Positions 20,943-29,196 of a stretch of 64,000 nt of DNA are shown here, one piece after another; the first letter of the stretch is position 1, and every line of letters starts with the position of its first letter. The DNA comes from Mesorhizobium australicum WSM2073. Its GTDB lineage: Bacteria > Pseudomonadota > Alphaproteobacteria > Rhizobiales > Rhizobiaceae. The stretch spans positions 3,486,001 through 3,550,000 of the forward strand of contig NC_019973.1 of the NCBI RefSeq assembly GCF_000230995.2, given 5' to 3'. The notes under the pieces are model-generated. The model did not search any database, was not told the DNA's origin, and saw nothing but the letters and a program-made list of their open reading frames with translations. A program made the translations under genes and the position numbers.

Positions 20943-22496
20943 ATGGTCGATGACGCTGCACGGGATACGAGGCGCGAACGCCGGCGCGGACGCATGGGCG
21001 AGGCAGGCAGCGAATCAAGCCGTAAGCCCAATTACCGGTCGCTGAAGAACCCATTCCTGCCGCAGCCGATCTTTTCCGACGACCAGGTGGCGTCGATCCA
21101 CGGCACGGCGCTGCGCGTGCTGGAAGAACTGGGCATCAAGGTGCTGCTGCCCGAGGCGCGCGAGGTGCTCGCCCGCGCCGGCGCCCTGGTCGACCCCGAC
21201 ACCGACATGGTGCGTATAGGCCGCGACATGGTGGCGGCAGCCTTAGCCTCGGCGCCGCGATCGATCCACGCTTATGCCGGAGCGCGCGATCGCGACCTGT
21301 TGCTCGAACTGGGCTCGATGACATTCCTGGCCGGCTCCGGCGCGCCCAATGTCACCGACCTCGAGCGCGGCCGGCGGCCCGGAACGCTGGTCGCCTTCGA
21401 GGAGTTGATCAAGCTGGTGCAGCATTTCGACGTCTTGCACATGCTGGGGCCGTGCATCGAACCGCAGGACATCGACAATCGTTTCCGCCACTATGCCGTC
21501 AACCGGGCGCAGCTGACCCTGTCGGACAAATTCCCGTTCGTGTTCGCGCGTGGCACGCCGCAGGTCGATGATAGTTTCGAGATGATCAGGCTGGCGCGCG
21601 GGCTGTCCGAGGACGAGTTCCGCTCGGGCGCGCATTGCTACACCGTCATCAACACCAACTCGCCGCGCCAGCTCGACATTCCGATGGCGCAAGGCATCAT
21701 CGATTTCGCCAAGGCCGGCCAGGTCCTGATCATCACGCCGTTCTGCCTGGCCGGTGCGATGGCGCCGATCACCGTGGCCGGCGCGCTGACCTTGCAGCAT
21801 GCCGAAGCGCTGGCCGGGCTGACGCTGGCGCAGATCGTGCGGCCGGGCGCGCCGGTGGTCTATGGTTCCTTCTCCTCCAATGTCGACATGAAATCGGGCG
21901 CACCGGCCTTCGGCACGCCGGAGCACGTCAAAGCCACACTGGGCGCAGGCCAATTGGCGCGCTTCACCGGTCTGCCCTGGCGCTCGGGGGGCGGCAGCGC
22001 GGCCAACATTTCGGACGCGCAGGCCGCGCACGAGACGCAGTTCGCGCTATGGGGCTCGGTGCTGTCGGGCGCCACCGTCTGCATCCACGCGGCCGGCTGG
22101 CTGGAAGGGGGCTTGAGCGTTTCCCTGGAAAAGCTGGTCACCGACATCGAGGCGCTGCAGACGGTCGCGGAACTTTGTGCGGCGACCCCCGGCGACGACG
22201 ACGCAATAGGCTTCGAGGCGATCGCCGAAGTGCAGCCGGGCGGCCACTTCTTCTCGGCCGGCCACACCATGGTGCGCTACCGCACCGCCTTCTACGAGCC
22301 ACTGGTGGCCGACTGGTCGAATTTCGGCAACTGGACGCAAAGCGGCTCGAAGACCGCCACCGAACGCGCCACCGGCATCTGGAAGCGCACCCTTGCCGAT
22401 TTTGAGCCGCCGGCCGCGGCGGCCGCCACGTCAGGCGTGCTCGACGCGTTCATCGCGCGGCGCACGGAAGAGGGCGGCGCTGCGCCAGTGTCGTGA
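20943..22496 (+). CDS. MttB family (trimethylamine methyltransferase-like) protein, non-pyrrolysine
   Basis: A 517-residue TIM-barrel methyltransferase of the MttB superfamily. Characterised non-pyrrolysine members (such as MtgB) demethylate glycine betaine or related quaternary amines and pass the methyl group to a corrinoid protein. Family segments include ILEELGIKV-like VLEELGIKVLLPEA near 50, GSGAPNVTD near 120, HCYTVINTNSPRQLD near 232, and SAANISDAQAAHE near 355. The frame has no internal stop, so no pyrrolysine is needed. The ATG has GAGGAGG upstream. No corrinoid protein or MtbA-type gene is nearby, and the upstream oxidoreductase is a deleted stub, so the pathway may be broken here. 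Confidence 0.88.
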   Translation: MVDDAARDTRRERRRGRMGEAGSESSRKPNYRSLKNPFLPQPIFSDDQVASIHGTALRVLEELGIKVLLPEAREVLARAGALVDPDTDMVRIGRDMVAAALASAPRSIHAYAGARDRDLLLELGSMTFLAGSGAPNVTDLERGRRPGTLVAFEELIKLVQHFDVLHMLGPCIEPQDIDNRFRHYAVNRAQLTLSDKFPFVFARGTPQVDDSFEMIRLARGLSEDEFRSGAHCYTVINTNSPRQLDIPMAQGIIDFAKAGQVLIITPFCLAGAMAPITVAGALTLQHAEALAGLTLAQIVRPGAPVVYGSFSSNVDMKSGAPAFGTPEHVKATLGAGQLARFTGLPWRSGGGSAANISDAQAAHETQFALWGSVLSGATVCIHAAGWLEGGLSVSLEKLVTDIEALQTVAELCAATPGDDDAIGFEAIAEVQPGGHFFSAGHTMVRYRTAFYEPLVADWSNFGNWTQSGSKTATERATGIWKRTLADFEPPAAAAATSGVLDAFIARRTEEGGAAPVS

Positions 22497-22619
22497 GATA
22501 GTTCGCGGATCCATCATCCCGAATTGTGGCCGTGATCCCGGAACCCGCGGCGCGTCCCGCGCATTCATGGATGCGGGCCAATGCCTGGCTCCATCCGTGA
22601 GCCGTTGAGGGAGGACGAC

Positions 22620-22934
22620 ATGGGTTTCGACCAGTACCACGAACCGCCGGAAGAATTGTCGCAGGAAGTGCGGACCTTTGCCCGCATGATCACCTCGCTG
22701 ATCGAGGAGGCGGAAGCGATCAGCTGGTACGAACAGCGCATGTCGGTCGAGAAGAACCCGCAGGCCAAGGCGATCATGAAGAACGCGCAGAGCGAGGAGT
22801 TCAAGCATTTCGGCATGGACCTCGAATTCCTGCTGCGCCAGAAGACGGACTGGCGCGTGGAACTGAAGGAAATCCTGTTTACGACGGGCGATATCGTGAA
22901 GGCCGGGGAGCGGGGCGAGAAGAAGGTGGATTGA
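22620..22934 (+). CDS. Encapsulated-ferritin-like protein (EncFtn family)
   Basis: A 104-residue two-helix ferritin-like protein. It aligns with Rhodospirillum rubrum EncFtn: the tandem Glu pair at 29-30 lies six residues before WYEQR (36-40), and EEFKH (59-63) supplies the second Glu pair and the His ligand. The LFTTGDI segment near 87 also matches. Such proteins assemble into annular decamers that oxidise Fe2+, normally inside encapsulin shells. The C-terminus (AGERGEKKVD) has no obvious encapsulin-targeting peptide, and no encapsulin gene lies in the window. The start has GAGGGAGG upstream. It is 123 bp downstream of the MttB gene on the same strand. Confidence 0.8.
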   Translation: MGFDQYHEPPEELSQEVRTFARMITSLIEEAEAISWYEQRMSVEKNPQAKAIMKNAQSEEFKHFGMDLEFLLRQKTDWRVELKEILFTTGDIVKAGERGEKKVD

Positions 22935-22965
22935 GGCGGGACGTTAGCCTTCGAGGCTGGCAGCC

Positions 22966-25737
22966 TCACACTGGCAGCACAAACCCGTCCAGCACGCGCT
23001 TCTGGCCGGCCTTGTCGAAGTCGATGGTCAGCTTGTTGCCCTCGATGGCTGAAATGTTGCCGTTGCCGAATTTCTGGTGGAAGACGCGGTCGCCGACGCT
23101 GAAGGCGGACGGCGTGTCGGACACGGATTTGGCGACCAGTTCACCGTCTATGGTGCGGCCTTTGACGCTGGTGCGGCCGGCGCCGTAGCCGGAGTCTGTT
23201 TCACCATAGCCGATGCGTTCGACCTGATGGCCCGAACGCGTGCCCCAGTTGCGGTCGGTCGCCTCGGTGCGGTTGGCCTGCGCACGCTGCCAACCCGGCG
23301 TCGAATAGGTGTTAGAGAAGGCGCCGGATTTTTCCCCGCCGCCCGAAGTGCCGCCGATATTGTCGAAGCGCGAAGCGCCATAGGGGTTCTGTCTTCCTGC
23401 CCCCTGGCCGCCGCCGCGGCCGGATGCGAACGAGCCGCCGCCATAGGGATTGCCGTAGCCGCCATAGGAGTTGCCGGCTTCGGCGACCTCGACATGGGCT
23501 TCCGGCAGTTCCTCGAGAAAGCGCGACGGGATGGTCGATTGCCAGAGCCCGTGGATGAGGCGGTTGGAGACGAACCAGATATGCAGGTTCTTCTTGGCCC
23601 GCGTCAGCCCGACATAGGCGAGCCGCCGCTCTTCCTCGAGCCCGGAGCGGCCGCCTTCGTCGAGTGCGCGCTGATGGGGAAAGAGGCCTTCTTCCCAGCC
23701 GGGCAGGAAGACGGTCTCGAATTCGAGGCCCTTGGCCGAATGCAGCGTCATGATGGAGACGGCATCGAGCCCGGCATTCTGCTCGGCATCCATGACCAGC
23801 GCGACATGTTCGAGGAAGGAGCGCAGCGATTCGTACTCCTCCATCGAACGGATCAGTTCCTTCAGGTTCTCAAGCCGCCCGGGGGCTTCCGCCGAGCGGT
23901 CGTTCTTCCACATGTCGGTGTAGCCGCTCTCCTCGAGAATGGTCTCGGCAAGTTCGGTGTGCGGCGTGGTTTCCAGCGCCTTTTGCCAGCGTTCGAAATT
24001 GGCAGCGACCTCGCGCAGCGCGGCGCGCGGTTTCGGCTTCAGCTCGTCGCTTTCCGCCAGTGTACCCGCCGCCTCCAGCATCGGGATGCGCAAGGCGCGC
24101 GCGGTGTCGTGGATCTGGCGGATGGTCGCTTCGCCCAAGCCGCGCTTGGGCACATTGACGATGCGCTCGAAGGCGAGGTCGTCGGTGCTGTTGGCGACGA
24201 CGCGGAAGAAGGCCAGCGCGTCGCGGATTTCCATGCGCTCGTAAAAACGCGGACCGCCGATGACGCGGTAGTTAAGGCCGAGCGTGATGAAGCGGTCCTC
24301 GAAGGCGCGCATCTGGAAGGACGCGCGGACCAGGATCGCCATGTCGTTCAAATTGTGCTTCTGGCGCTGGTAGGCCTCGATGGTCTCGCCGATGGCGCGG
24401 GCTTCCTCCTCCGAATCCCAGGCGGCGTGGACGTTGACCTTGCCGTCCTCCGGATCGTTGCGGTCGGTGAACAGCGTTTTGCCGAAACGGCCCTCATTGT
24501 AGGCGATGAGATGGGAGGCGGCGCCCAGTATGTGCGCGGTCGAGCGGTAGTTGCGCTCCAGCCGGATGATGGTGGCGCCCGGAAAATCCTTGTCGAAGCG
24601 CAGGATGTTGTCGACCTCGGCACCGCGCCAGCCATAGATCGACTGGTCGTCATCGCCGACGCAGCAGATATTGACTTTGTTTTCGCTCACGGGCTGTTCC
24701 GCGCCTGCCGGCGCGGGCCCTCCGCGGGGGCCTCGCAACGGCTCGGACGCCCGGTCGGGCTTGCGGCCTTCGGCCGAAACTGTTGATTCGTCCTCTGGAG
24801 TTGCGGGTCTATAGCTAGCCGCTTCCGTTCTATCCGAAACACCGGAAAAACTTGGAACGCGCCCACCCGGAGAACCACTTCGCGCTGGTTGTGATCCGCT
24901 CGGCCTCTGCGCCAGAAGCCGCAGCCACATGTACTGGGCGGTGTTGGTGTCCTGGTACTCGTCGACGAGGATGTATTTGAACCGCCGGTGATAGTCCTTC
25001 AGCACATCGGGATTGGCGCGGAAGATGCGGATCGGGTGGCAGAGCAGATCGCCGAAATCGCAGGCGTTCAGCGTCTGCAGCCGCTCCTGATAGGCCTTGT
25101 AGAGCTCGCGGCCCTTGCCGTTGGCGAAGCTGCGCGCATCGCCCTCGGCGATATCGGCCGGACCCTGGCCCTTGTTCTTCCAGCCGTCGATCATCTGGGC
25201 GAACTGTTTCGCGGGCCAGCGCTTGTCGTCCAGGCCCTCGGCCTGGATCAGCTGCTTGATCAAGCGCACGACGTCGTCGGTGTCGAGGATGGTGAAGTCG
25301 GACCTCAGGCCGGCAAGCTCGGCGTGGCGGCGCAGCAGCTTCACGCCGATCGAGTGGAAGGTGCCGAGCCACGGCATGCCCTCGACATTGCCTTCGCCGA
25401 TCAGGATGCCGATGCGCTGTTTCATCTCGCGCGCGGCCTTGTTGGTGAAGGTGACGGCCAGGATCTGCGAGGGGAAGGCCCTGCCGGTGGCAAGGATGTG
25501 GGCGATGCGGGTGGTCAGCACGCGCGTCTTGCCCGTGCCGGCGCCGGCCAGCACCAGAACCGGGCCTTCGGTGGTCTCCACGGCCAGCCGCTGCTCGGGA
25601 TTCAAGCCCCTGAGATAGTCGGGCGCATTGTTTTGGCCGCCGCGGGCAGCCATGGCGCGCGCGGCAATGCCCGACGGGGCCGTGGGCCGCGCATTGGGTT
25701 CGTCGAAAAAGGGCATGTCTTCGGAAAAGCCGGACAT
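22966..25737 (-). CDS. uvrD: ATP-dependent DNA helicase UvrD/PcrA type
   Basis: A 923-residue superfamily 1A helicase that unwinds DNA 3' to 5' in repair. Walker A is AGAGTGKTR (64-72), motif II is VDEYQDTN near 258, motif III is GDDDQSIYGWRG near 360, motif V contains TLHSAKGLEF, and motif VI is EERRLAYVGLTRAK. Between motifs II and III is an unusual ~72-residue insertion (24685-24900). The C-terminus has a Gly/Tyr-rich stretch (GGYGNPYGGGSFASG) and a conserved KFGNGNI Tudor-like end (residues ~880-910) as in PcrA. A stable hairpin covers the region just before the start codon. A plus-strand frame of 569 codons here is a shadow. Confidence 0.94.
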   Translation of the reverse strand: MSGFSEDMPFFDEPNARPTAPSGIAARAMAARGGQNNAPDYLRGLNPEQRLAVETTEGPVLVLAGAGTGKTRVLTTRIAHILATGRAFPSQILAVTFTNKAAREMKQRIGILIGEGNVEGMPWLGTFHSIGVKLLRRHAELAGLRSDFTILDTDDVVRLIKQLIQAEGLDDKRWPAKQFAQMIDGWKNKGQGPADIAEGDARSFANGKGRELYKAYQERLQTLNACDFGDLLCHPIRIFRANPDVLKDYHRRFKYILVDEYQDTNTAQYMWLRLLAQRPSGSQPARSGSPGGRVPSFSGVSDRTEAASYRPATPEDESTVSAEGRKPDRASEPLRGPRGGPAPAGAEQPVSENKVNICCVGDDDQSIYGWRGAEVDNILRFDKDFPGATIIRLERNYRSTAHILGAASHLIAYNEGRFGKTLFTDRNDPEDGKVNVHAAWDSEEEARAIGETIEAYQRQKHNLNDMAILVRASFQMRAFEDRFITLGLNYRVIGGPRFYERMEIRDALAFFRVVANSTDDLAFERIVNVPKRGLGEATIRQIHDTARALRIPMLEAAGTLAESDELKPKPRAALREVAANFERWQKALETTPHTELAETILEESGYTDMWKNDRSAEAPGRLENLKELIRSMEEYESLRSFLEHVALVMDAEQNAGLDAVSIMTLHSAKGLEFETVFLPGWEEGLFPHQRALDEGGRSGLEEERRLAYVGLTRAKKNLHIWFVSNRLIHGLWQSTIPSRFLEELPEAHVEVAEAGNSYGGYGNPYGGGSFASGRGGGQGAGRQNPYGASRFDNIGGTSGGGEKSGAFSNTYSTPGWQRAQANRTEATDRNWGTRSGHQVERIGYGETDSGYGAGRTSVKGRTIDGELVAKSVSDTPSAFSVGDRVFHQKFGNGNISAIEGNKLTIDFDKAGQKRVLDGFVLPV
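24685..24900 (-). other. In-frame ~216-bp insertion inside the helicase gene
   Basis: The protein runs from motif II (DEYQDT, then YMWLRLLAQRP) into about 72 residues rich in Ser, Pro, Gly and Arg (GSQPARSGSPGG ... REPLRGPRGG-like) before resuming at NICCVGDDDQ. Canonical helicases have only a few residues here. The DNA contains several small palindromes, such as CGGCCTTCGGCCG and CCGCGCCTGCCGGCGCGG. It looks like an inserted palindromic element that kept the frame, similar in idea to repeats found within genes of other alphaproteobacteria. It could also be a lineage-specific loop. Confidence 0.55.
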
Positions 25738-25763
25738 CTCCCCCGAATGTAGTGATTCGGGAG
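25735..25763 (-). promoter_or_regulatory. Hairpin over the uvrD ribosome binding site
   Basis: On the minus strand the transcript just before the ATG can fold with CTCCCGAAT pairing to ATTCGGGGG (one U-G pair) around a 6-base loop. The 3' arm holds the only Shine-Dalgarno-like sequence, GGGGGAG, directly beside the start codon. Folding would hide the ribosome site, so translation may be restrained. Structure was judged by eye. Confidence 0.45.
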
Positions 25764-25993
25764 GGAAAGACCAGAACTGTCTACGTTTTGTTCCGGTAAA
25801 GTGCCCGATACGGCGGCTTCACCGATATGGGAACCGCCGTTGTGGAACAATCCCAGGCGGAACGAGGTTGCTGCCCGCGGGCTCGCGACCTACGCTTGAC
25901 AGGCGCCGCGGTCGGGAGAAAGTTGCCGGGGCAACACGCAATGCGGGTTGCCCTAGGCCGCCCCACGCGCGCAACAGTCGAAGGAGTATCATC

Positions 25994-28309
25994 TTGGCTG
26001 TCACCATCACCTCCCTCATTCTCTTCCTCCTAGGCCTGGCGCTTGGCGCCGGCGGCATCTGGTTGGCTTCGCTGGGCGGCAGTTGGTACTACATCATCGT
26101 CGGTCTCGCCTTCCTGGTCGCCGCCTGGCTGCTCTACCGGCGCCGTTCGACGGCGCTCTGGCTCTACGCGGCGATCGTGCTCGGCACGCTGGCCTGGGCG
26201 GTCTGGGAAACCGGCTTCGACTGGTGGGAGCTCGGCCCGCGCGGCGGCATCATCGTGCTGGTGGCGTTGTGGCTGCTGACGCCGTGGGCGCGGCGCGGCC
26301 TTGCCGGTCCGGACGGGCGAGCACCTTTGATCCTTGCCGTGCTGGCATCGCTGGCGGTGGCCGGCTATTCGATGACCACGGACCCGAAGGACATCGGCGG
26401 CGCGCTCGACACCGACAAGGTGATCCCCAACGCCAATCTCGGCGGCGATGTGCCGGCGGGCGAATGGCACTATTACGGGCGCACGCAGTTCGGCCAGCGG
26501 TATTCGCCGCTCGACCAGATCACGCCGGAAAACGTCGCCAACCTGAAGCCGGCCTGGACCTATCGCACCGGCGACGTCAAGGGCCCCGACGATGTCGGCG
26601 AGACCACCTATCAGGTGACACCGCTCAAAGTGGGCGACACGCTCTATATCTGCACGCCGCACAACTTCGCCATCGCCGTCGATGCGGCGACCGGCAAGGA
26701 GAAGTGGCGCTACGATCCCAAGATCAAGCTCGACAAGGACCGCCAGCACCAGACCTGCCGGGGCGTCTCCTATTATGCCGACGCAGCGGGCGCCGCCGGC
26801 CAGCCCTGCGCGGCGCGCGTCTACCTGCCGACCTCGGATGCGCGGCTGATCGCGCTCGACGCCGCCAACGGGCAGGTTTGCCCGGCCTTCGCCGAGGGCG
26901 GCACGCTCAATCTGTTGACGGGCATGCCGTATCCGAAGTCGGGCTATTACTACTCGACCTCGGCGCCGCTGATTGCCGGCGGCAAGATCATCGTCGGCGG
27001 GGCGGTCAATGACAATTATTCGACGCAGGAGCCGTCCGGCGTCATCCGCGCTTATGATGCGAGCAGCGGCAAATTGCTGTGGAACTGGGATTCCGGCAAT
27101 CCGGACCAGACGACGCCGCTGCCGGCCGGCCAGACCTACACCGCCAACTCGCCCAACATGTGGTCGACGCCGAGCGCCGACGAGAAGCTCGGCCTGCTCT
27201 ACGTGCCGCTCGGCAACCAGACGCCGGACCAGCTCGGCATGGGCCGCAGCGCCAATGTGGAGAAATTCTCCTCCTCGATCACCGCGCTGGACCTCAACAC
27301 CGGGCAGTTGAAATGGGTGCGCCAGACCGTGCACCATGACCTCTGGGACATGGACGTGCCGGCGCAGCCGAGCCTGATCGACATCACCAAGGCCGACGGC
27401 TCCGTGGTGCCCGTGCTGGTCGGGCCGACCAAGCAGGGCGACCTCTATGTGCTCGACCGGCGCACCGGCGAGCCGGTCATCCCTGTCAAGGAAGTGCCGG
27501 CGCCCGGCGGCGCCATCGAGGGCGACCACACATCGCCGACGCAGCCCGCGTCCGATCTTTCCTTCAACCCGCCGCCGCTGACCGAGCACGATATGTGGGG
27601 CATCACCATGTTCGACCAGCTGGCGTGCCGCATCGCGCTTCACAAATTGCGCTATGAAGGCCGCTACACGCCGCCCTCGCTGCAGGGATCGCTGGTTTAT
27701 CCCGGCAATTTCGGCACGTTCAACTGGGGTGGCGTGGCGGTCGATCCGGTGCGGCAAGTGATGTTCGGGATGCCGACCTATCTTGCCTTCACGTCGCGGC
27801 TGGTGCCGCGCGCCGACGTGCCGCCGCCGGGCGACACCAAGGGCAGCGAGCAGGGGCTGAACCGCAATGACGGAGCGCCCTATGCGGTGGTGATGGGACC
27901 GTTCCTGTCGCCACTCGGCATTCCGTGCCAGGCGCCGCCCTGGGGCTACGTCGCGGGCGTCGATCTTCGCACCGGCGCGATTGCCTACAAGCACCGCAAC
28001 GGCACCGTCTACGACATGACGCCGCTGCCGTTGCCGTTCAAGGTCGGGGTGCCCGGCATTGGCGGGCCGATGATCACCGCCGGCGGTGTCGCCTTCCTGG
28101 GTGCCGCGGTCGACGACTATCTGCGCGCCTACGAGCTGACGTCAGGCAAGCAGCTCTGGCAGGCGCGGCTGCCGGCCGGAGGGCAATCGACGCCGATGAC
28201 CTACACCGTCGCGGACGGACGCCAGTTCGTGGTCATCGTCGCCGGCGGCCACGGCTCGGTGGGCACCAAGCCGGGCGATTACGTGATGGCCTACGCGCTG
28301 CCGAAGTAG
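25994..28309 (+). CDS. Membrane-bound PQQ-dependent dehydrogenase, glucose/quinate/shikimate family
   Basis: A 771-residue quinoprotein that oxidises a sugar or cyclic acid in the periplasm and passes electrons to ubiquinone. The TTG start at 25994 has AAGGAG 7 bp upstream and leads straight into five membrane helices (residues ~5-130). The rest is an eight-bladed propeller with W-motif segments, including WHYYGRTQFGQRYSPLDQI near 157 and HHDLWDMDVPAQPSL near 448, which carries active-site residues. CRGVSYY is also typical. The choice between glucose (Gcd) and quinate dehydrogenase is not certain. No pqq genes lie in the window. The longer upstream frame overlaps uvrD antisense and is rejected. 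Confidence 0.9.
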   Translation: MAVTITSLILFLLGLALGAGGIWLASLGGSWYYIIVGLAFLVAAWLLYRRRSTALWLYAAIVLGTLAWAVWETGFDWWELGPRGGIIVLVALWLLTPWARRGLAGPDGRAPLILAVLASLAVAGYSMTTDPKDIGGALDTDKVIPNANLGGDVPAGEWHYYGRTQFGQRYSPLDQITPENVANLKPAWTYRTGDVKGPDDVGETTYQVTPLKVGDTLYICTPHNFAIAVDAATGKEKWRYDPKIKLDKDRQHQTCRGVSYYADAAGAAGQPCAARVYLPTSDARLIALDAANGQVCPAFAEGGTLNLLTGMPYPKSGYYYSTSAPLIAGGKIIVGGAVNDNYSTQEPSGVIRAYDASSGKLLWNWDSGNPDQTTPLPAGQTYTANSPNMWSTPSADEKLGLLYVPLGNQTPDQLGMGRSANVEKFSSSITALDLNTGQLKWVRQTVHHDLWDMDVPAQPSLIDITKADGSVVPVLVGPTKQGDLYVLDRRTGEPVIPVKEVPAPGGAIEGDHTSPTQPASDLSFNPPPLTEHDMWGITMFDQLACRIALHKLRYEGRYTPPSLQGSLVYPGNFGTFNWGGVAVDPVRQVMFGMPTYLAFTSRLVPRADVPPPGDTKGSEQGLNRNDGAPYAVVMGPFLSPLGIPCQAPPWGYVAGVDLRTGAIAYKHRNGTVYDMTPLPLPFKVGVPGIGGPMITAGGVAFLGAAVDDYLRAYELTSGKQLWQARLPAGGQSTPMTYTVADGRQFVVIVAGGHGSVGTKPGDYVMAYALPK

Positions 28310-28343
28310 GCAGGCGGGGTTACCGGGTCCGGCGAGCCGACGA

Positions 28344-28778
28344 TCAGCCGAGCCCCAGATGGCTCTTTAGGCTCGGCACCGAGCCAAGCACTTGGTTGGT
28401 CAGATCGGGGCCTGCGGCCGCCTCGGCCTGCTGGACAAGCGTCTCGCCAGCCTTCTGGATCTGCGCCAAGTCGAGGCCGGAGGCCTTGAGCGCGGCGAGG
28501 CCGTTGACCAGCGCGCCGGCCTTCTCGCCGAGAACGCCGCCAAGCGCGCCCTGCAGCGACGACAGGAAGCCGCCACCGCCGCCGGCCGGGGCGGCCATGA
28601 CGTCATATTTCTGCGCCAGCGCATCGGCGCCCGGAATCTTGGCGAAGAAGGAGGAGGCGCTGGTGCCTTCGGCCTCGTGCTCGAGCACCGAGAAAATGGT
28701 GCCGACGACCTTTTCGGTCGTGGCCTGGTCGAGACCGGCCTTCTGCGAGACGGTGTTCACGATGTCCTGAACGTCCAT
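28344..28778 (-). CDS. DUF2267/DUF2780-like protein
   Basis: A 144-residue soluble protein. The N-terminus (MDVQDIVNTVSQKAGLDQATTEKVVGTIFSVL) resembles DUF2267 or DUF2780 domains, followed by SFFAKIPGADALAQ. The middle is Gly/Ala-rich (AAPAGGGGGFLSSLQGALGGVLG) with amphipathic helices. The function is unknown. It starts 10 bp after a tiny membrane-protein frame (28788-28949), suggesting an operon. The convergent PQQ dehydrogenase gene ends 34 bp away. Confidence 0.75.
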   Translation of the reverse strand: MDVQDIVNTVSQKAGLDQATTEKVVGTIFSVLEHEAEGTSASSFFAKIPGADALAQKYDVMAAPAGGGGGFLSSLQGALGGVLGEKAGALVNGLAALKASGLDLAQIQKAGETLVQQAEAAAGPDLTNQVLGSVPSLKSHLGLG

Positions 28779-28787
28779 GACTTCACC

Positions 28788-28949
28788 TCAACCTTGGGTT
28801 TTCGTGTTCGCGGGCTGGCGCTTGCGGCTGCGGACCCTGACCATGGACTTGCGGCTTGCCGCGACAACAGCCGCGCGCATCGCCAGAACGGCCGCCACGG
28901 CTGCCACGAAGGCGGTTGCCAGGATCGGCGAGGGCATGGTCATCGGCAT
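28788..28949 (-). CDS. Small single-helix membrane protein, hypothetical
   Basis: A 53-residue frame with an ATG and an AAAGGAA site 4 bp upstream. Residues 7-31 form one hydrophobic helix (ILATAFVAAVAAVLAMRAAV), and the tail is strongly basic (RVRSRKRQPANTK). This pattern suits a small inner-membrane peptide with the basic tail in the cytoplasm. It lies 9 bp upstream of the DUF2267/DUF2780-like gene on the same strand. I do not recognise it; chance coding is possible at this length. Confidence 0.45.
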   Translation of the reverse strand: MPMTMPSPILATAFVAAVAAVLAMRAAVVAASRKSMVRVRSRKRQPANTKTQG

Positions 28950-29196
28950 TGTTCCTTTCAGATCGGGCCTATAGGACCGTGACCGCCGAGGGCGGCCGGC
29001 CAGCCAGTTTCCCCCACTATTGTGGCAGCGCCATCAAGATTTGTCACCGATGACAAAAACGTGATGATCTTCAGCCGACTGACCGGCGGCCGCCAAGGCA
29101 GCGAGATGTCACGCTCCGGTGACTGGACGATGAGAGGCTCGCCCCTATCTTGCGACCGGCAAGGACACCGCAGTCGCGACGAGATCGAGGAAGCCC

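Noticed and set aside
20943..22496. Possible pyrrolysine-containing MttB methyltransferase.
   Set aside because: The frame has no internal TAG codon and no pyrrolysine genes are nearby, so it belongs to the non-pyrrolysine branch.
23077..24786. A 569-codon plus-strand frame opposite the helicase gene.
   Set aside because: All canonical helicase motifs are on the minus strand; this frame has no ribosome site or family match.
25785..25806. LexA box before uvrD (GTTCCGGTAAAGTGC).
   Set aside because: The second half-site is GTGC instead of GTTC, and the spacing match alone is weak.
26030..27994. A 654-codon minus-strand open frame opposite the PQQ dehydrogenase gene.
   Set aside because: It is a shadow of the high-GC coding strand: Arg- and His-rich, with no domain or ribosome site, while the plus-strand frame matches a known family throughout.
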